Source: UBA4717 sp002404395
GTDB lineage: Bacteria; Bacillota; Clostridia; Oscillospirales; CAG-272
Assembly (NCBI GenBank): GCA_937902275.1
Contig: CALFNW010000091.1
Coordinates: 1 to 7,435 of the forward strand
Length of the DNA: 7,435 nucleotides
Reading direction: 5' to 3'
The position numbers were made by a program, and so were the translations under genes. Positions within the stretch are counted from its first letter, which is position 1; every line of letters begins with the position of its first letter. The notes beneath the pieces are model-generated. The model did no database searches. It saw only the letters and a list, made by a program, of their open reading frames with translations, and had not been told where the DNA came from. Positions 5,137 through 7,435 of the stretch are shown here, piece by piece.

Positions 5137-6237
5137 ATGAACGTAAATGATGCACAGGCGATCCTTGATTCTTATGTTGCAAAAGGTATACCCGGTTGCA
5201 GTATGACGGTATACAAGGATCATAAAGAAATATTCCGCGCGAAGTCCGGTTATGCGGACGCCGAAGCGGGACGCGAAATGTCGTTTGACGCACTTGCCAA
5301 CATATATTCCTGCTCTAAAGTAATAACCTGCACGGCGGCGCTTACGCTCGTCGCCGCAGGGAAAATGCGTCTTGACGACGCGCTCTGCGAGTATATTCCG
5401 GAGTTTGCAAAAATGAATGTGCGCGTACATTTGCCCAACGGCGAAAGCGTGATCAGACCGACATCAAGGCAAATAAAGATCTCCGATCTGTTTACAATGT
5501 CGGCAGGTCTTGATTATGATTTGAACAGTGAGCCGATACGCCGCGTGCGTGAAAAAACAGACGGAAGGTGCCCGACTCTCGAAATCGTCAAAGCGCTTGC
5601 GGACCGTCCGCTTTGCTTTGAGCCGGGCGCACAGTTCAGATACAGTCTTTGTCATGATGTGATCGGCGCGCTTATCGAGGTCGTGTCCGGAATGAGCTTC
5701 GGTGAATATCTGAAGCGTACAATATTCGATCCGCTTGAAATGAACGATACCGGATTTGTTATCGGTAATGAGAAAGCGCCGCGCATGATGGCGCAGTACA
5801 GGTACGATCCCGAGCTTTGCAAAGCGGTGAACATCGGACCCAAGTGTGCGTACAATCTCGGAAGCGAATATGAAAGCGGCGGAGCGGGGCTTATTTCTTC
5901 GCTTGAGGATTACGGTAAATTTGTCGATATGCTTGCCTGCGAAGGCGTAGGCGCGAACGGCGCGCGCATAATCAGCCGCGGTTTTATCGACGTTATGCGC
6001 GCACCGAAGTTTGTTATCAATCATCCGGGTTACCGTTATGCGCTCGGAGTTATGGTGCATACCGACCGCTCAGAGAGCCTTATGCCTTCTCCGCTCGGAG
6101 AATTTGCCTGGAGCGGTGCGGCAGGTTCGCAAATGCTCATTGATCCCGAAAATCATATCTCAATGTTTTATATGCAGCATATGCTTGCGACTCCGCTGCC
6201 CGTTCGCGATCGGCTTGTAAACGTGGTGTACTCGTAA
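5137..6237 (+). CDS. serine hydrolase of the beta-lactamase / PBP-like (class C, EstB-type) family
   Basis: A 366-residue predicted cytoplasmic serine hydrolase of the Beta-lactamase (Pfam) fold. Motif 1 SxxK is S58-C-S-K61, in the typical context IYSCSK. Motif 2 is the Tyr box, Y169-S-L in FRYSLCHDVIG. The third-motif position carries W325-S-G with the GEFAWSGAAG context at 321-330, as in EstB-like esterases rather than the KTG of true beta-lactamases. Additional family landmarks are LFTMSAGL (118-125), GGAGLISS (248-255) and DPL near 198-200. No signal peptide or lipobox is seen, which argues against periplasmic or cell-wall antibiotic hydrolysis and towards an intracellular esterase or peptidase. 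It is a single gene, divergent from gdhA and driven by a consensus promoter. The native substrate is not deducible. I see no clear terminator after the stop. Confidence 0.9.
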   Translation: MNVNDAQAILDSYVAKGIPGCSMTVYKDHKEIFRAKSGYADAEAGREMSFDALANIYSCSKVITCTAALTLVAAGKMRLDDALCEYIPEFAKMNVRVHLPNGESVIRPTSRQIKISDLFTMSAGLDYDLNSEPIRRVREKTDGRCPTLEIVKALADRPLCFEPGAQFRYSLCHDVIGALIEVVSGMSFGEYLKRTIFDPLEMNDTGFVIGNEKAPRMMAQYRYDPELCKAVNIGPKCAYNLGSEYESGGAGLISSLEDYGKFVDMLACEGVGANGARIISRGFIDVMRAPKFVINHPGYRYALGVMVHTDRSESLMPSPLGEFAWSGAAGSQMLIDPENHISMFYMQHMLATPLPVRDRLVNVVYS

Positions 6238-6253
6238 CGCAGGCGCGGGTTTA

Positions 6254-6345
6254 TTACATATCCTCGAATATCAGCCACAGCTTTTTCGCGACGGCTTTTG
6301 CTTTGCTGCGGCGGCTGACGGAGCTGGCTTGCAATCTCGCATCAG
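6254..6345 (-). pseudogene. possible 3'-end remnant of a minus-strand gene
   Basis: On the minus strand, a frame ends in ...KAVAKKLWLIFEDM followed by two TAA codons (from 6256). The last 30 or so codons have the GC-rich usage of neighbouring core genes and the look of a natural protein C-terminus, rich in Lys/Ala then ending amphipathic. Further upstream the frame stays open but runs into AT-rich promoter DNA for the next gene, and no ATG or SD is found. This could be the tail of a gene truncated by arrival of the AT-rich segment, or a chance frame. I do not recognise the family. Confidence 0.25.
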
Positions 6346-6404
6346 TTGGAATATGTCCTATTGGATGTGGACGCGCAGGAATATTGATGCTCAGTAAAGA
6401 ATGG

Positions 6405-6433
6405 TTGACTATGATTAAGTGCGGTGATATATT
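6405..6433 (+). promoter_or_regulatory. sigma-A promoter of the AT-rich orphan gene
   Basis: TTGACT (6405-6410), a 17-bp spacer and TATATT (6428-6433). Predicted start is near 6440, about 23 nt before the ATG. It gives the orphan gene its own expression independent of the gene upstream. Confidence 0.75.
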
Positions 6434-6462
6434 GAAATAAAAAACGAAAGGAAATATGCAAA

Positions 6463-7185
6463 ATGGAATATCTGGAAGATTTAAAACTGTTGGTCAATGA
6501 ATTAAAAAATAATACAAATAAAGAAGAGCAAATAAAAATTCTTCAAAAAATCGGTAAAACACTGATAACAGAATACGAAATCAAAGTTGATGGAATAAAA
6601 ATAGAGCCTTTATGGGTTGAAGCGTATTATTATAACCAAGACAATTTTGCTGATTGCAATTCGCACTTAGATGATAAGCAAAAAAATAGATTTGGACAAT
6701 TATATTTTCATAATATAGGTCGCCGTGGATTTGACATATGCCTATCAAATTCCGATGAATTTTACCTATCGTTTCTGTTGAAAGCAACACTTATTGACGG
6801 GAAATTCAATACACAAACAGGTATATATAATTTTTTGACTGCTAACAATAAGAGCAAATATGAATTAGAGAATAAAGAAAATATATTAATAAAAAAGGCT
6901 TCACCTAACAATTGTAAAATTAAATATGCAGAGCGTGTCGGCATTACTAAACCATGTTATAAAACAGAAGCATTAGCAATGTTTTCATCTGATGCTTTAG
7001 AAAAAAATGAATATAATTTTACATTTGCACACAAAGTTTTAATTCCTTTAGTAAAAGAAGAAATGCAAAAATATAAAAACAGCTCTCCACAAAAGCTCAC
7101 AGAAAGTGATTATAGAAAAAGGTGCAAAGGAGTATTTGGGTGGACGCCTGATGCTCTAAAAGATATTTTGAAGGATTTAAAATAA
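6463..7185 (+). CDS. uncharacterised AT-rich accessory protein with alkyladenine-glycosylase-like motif order
   Basis: A 240-residue Lys/Asn-rich protein with no signal peptide or membrane segment. The start at 6463 follows AGGA with a 10-nt spacer. The first 40 residues look like a helical, possibly coiled-coil N-terminus (LKLLVNELKNN..IKILQKIGKTLI). The conserved-looking core is EPLWVEAYYY (48-57), D64..H68, FGQLYFHN (77-84), GRRGFDICLS (86-95) and YLSFLLKA (101-108). That order (E-x-A-Y, D..H, G-x-L-Y, G-x-D-I-C, LL+A) recalls 3-methyladenine/alkyladenine DNA glycosylases and a set of hypothetical proteins with a YYY..D..H..G.LYFH..G.DI pattern. I offer this from memory only, as a weak fold-level guess. 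The C-terminal part ends in a KGVFGWTPDALKDIL segment that I do not recognise. Base composition is far more AT-rich than the flanking genes, suggesting horizontal transfer. Confidence 0.75.
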   Translation: MEYLEDLKLLVNELKNNTNKEEQIKILQKIGKTLITEYEIKVDGIKIEPLWVEAYYYNQDNFADCNSHLDDKQKNRFGQLYFHNIGRRGFDICLSNSDEFYLSFLLKATLIDGKFNTQTGIYNFLTANNKSKYELENKENILIKKASPNNCKIKYAERVGITKPCYKTEALAMFSSDALEKNEYNFTFAHKVLIPLVKEEMQKYKNSSPQKLTESDYRKRCKGVFGWTPDALKDILKDLK

Positions 7186-7307
7186 TGCTATATTTTCCTT
7201 CTCTCCTAAAAACACCCCAATATTCATTGTCGGCGGAAAATTTATTTTCCGCCATATATGATTGCGGAGAAGTATTCGCTCTTTTTGACGGAACAAAGGA
7301 TATTTAG
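7185..7307 (+). CDS. doubtful 40-codon ORF overlapping the orphan gene's stop
   Basis: The ATG at 7185 shares one base with the preceding TAA (TAATG), the classic translational-coupling arrangement, and the frame runs 40 codons to TAG at 7305-7307. The product includes SLSAENLFSAIYDCGEVF. No SD lies at a proper distance, the frame crosses the strong hairpin at 7232-7253, and the product matches no family known to me. The same frame reopens after the TAG and stays open to the window end, so it could also be a decayed fragment. Confidence 0.2.
   Translation: MLYFPSLLKTPQYSLSAENLFSAIYDCGEVFALFDGTKDI
7232..7253. repeat. perfect 9-bp inverted repeat (hairpin) after the orphan gene
   Basis: GGCGGAAAA / TTTTCCGCC with a TTTA loop. 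The arms carry A4 and T4 tracts but no T-run follows on either strand, so it is an imperfect terminator at best. It may still act as the 3' end of the orphan-gene transcript or mark a mobile-element or insertion boundary. Confidence 0.55.
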
Positions 7308-7435
7308 GCAAGAGATTATATGCCGTTCAAGGCTCAAAGCGGTAAATATAATTGTTTCATGCGGTTTCGGAAAAGGGCGGCATGTAGGTTTGTCAATGAT
7401 GTGTTACAAAAATCAGAAAACTTCGCCGTTGGATA
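7308..7435. other. unassigned 3' end of window
   Basis: Two plus-strand frames are open to the edge and one minus-strand frame is partly open, but none has a start with an SD, a recognisable motif or convincing codon usage. A minus-strand TTGACA at 7393-7398 has no -10 partner at a workable distance. I see no supported gene here. Confidence 0.4.

Noticed and set aside
5464..6060. 198-codon minus-strand frame antisense to the beta-lactamase-family gene
   Set aside because: Composition matches a shadow frame, with no SD, promoter or motif; the sense-strand gene has full catalytic motifs.
6268..6327. Long-range TCAGCC/GGCTGA repeat as a terminator for the beta-lactamase-family gene
   Set aside because: Only 6 bp with a loop of about 45 nt and no following T-tract; not a credible terminator.

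Overview
The window looks like chromosomal DNA of an anaerobic, low-to-mid GC member of the Bacillota (Clostridia-like, possibly a gut lineage). This is inferred from near-consensus sigma-A promoters (TTGACA with 17-18 bp spacers), strong GGAGG-type ribosome binding sites, and a flavin-based electron-bifurcating transhydrogenase (NfnAB) next to a hexameric, probably NADPH-linked glutamate dehydrogenase. Genus cannot be assigned from the sequence alone.

Layout. Positions 1-5000 are read from the minus strand. In transcription order: a gdhA promoter (4884-4913), a leader of about 185 nt with a three-way-junction-like fold and an internal intrinsic terminator, gdhA (4691-3345), an intrinsic terminator (3291-3327), a second promoter (3215-3243) carrying two perfect short palindromes, nfnA (3174-2338), nfnB (2327-930), an SGNH/GDSL hydrolase (881-156), and a tRNA-Gly(UCC) with its own promoter, cut by the window start. 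From 5022 the plus strand carries a consensus promoter and a cytoplasmic serine beta-lactamase/esterase-fold hydrolase (5137-6237). After a 225-bp gap that may hold the worn 3' end of a minus-strand gene comes an AT-rich, Lys/Asn-rich gene (6463-7185) with its own promoter. Its composition differs sharply from the rest and suggests horizontal acquisition. The last 250 bp hold a strong hairpin and a dubious 40-codon ORF, and nothing else I can support.

How the genes fit together. NfnAB couples NADH and reduced ferredoxin to NADPH formation. GdhA uses reductant to fix ammonium onto 2-oxoglutarate as glutamate. Their adjacency makes a plausible NADPH-supply and nitrogen-assimilation module, but the two units have separate promoters and a terminator between them. 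The strongest candidates for undescribed biology are regulatory: the structured, attenuator-like gdhA leader and the double-palindrome promoter of nfnAB. The AT-rich orphan gene, whose motif order loosely recalls alkyladenine DNA glycosylases, is the best protein-level candidate. I see no CRISPR array, recognisable transposase, toxin-antitoxin pair or phage gene.
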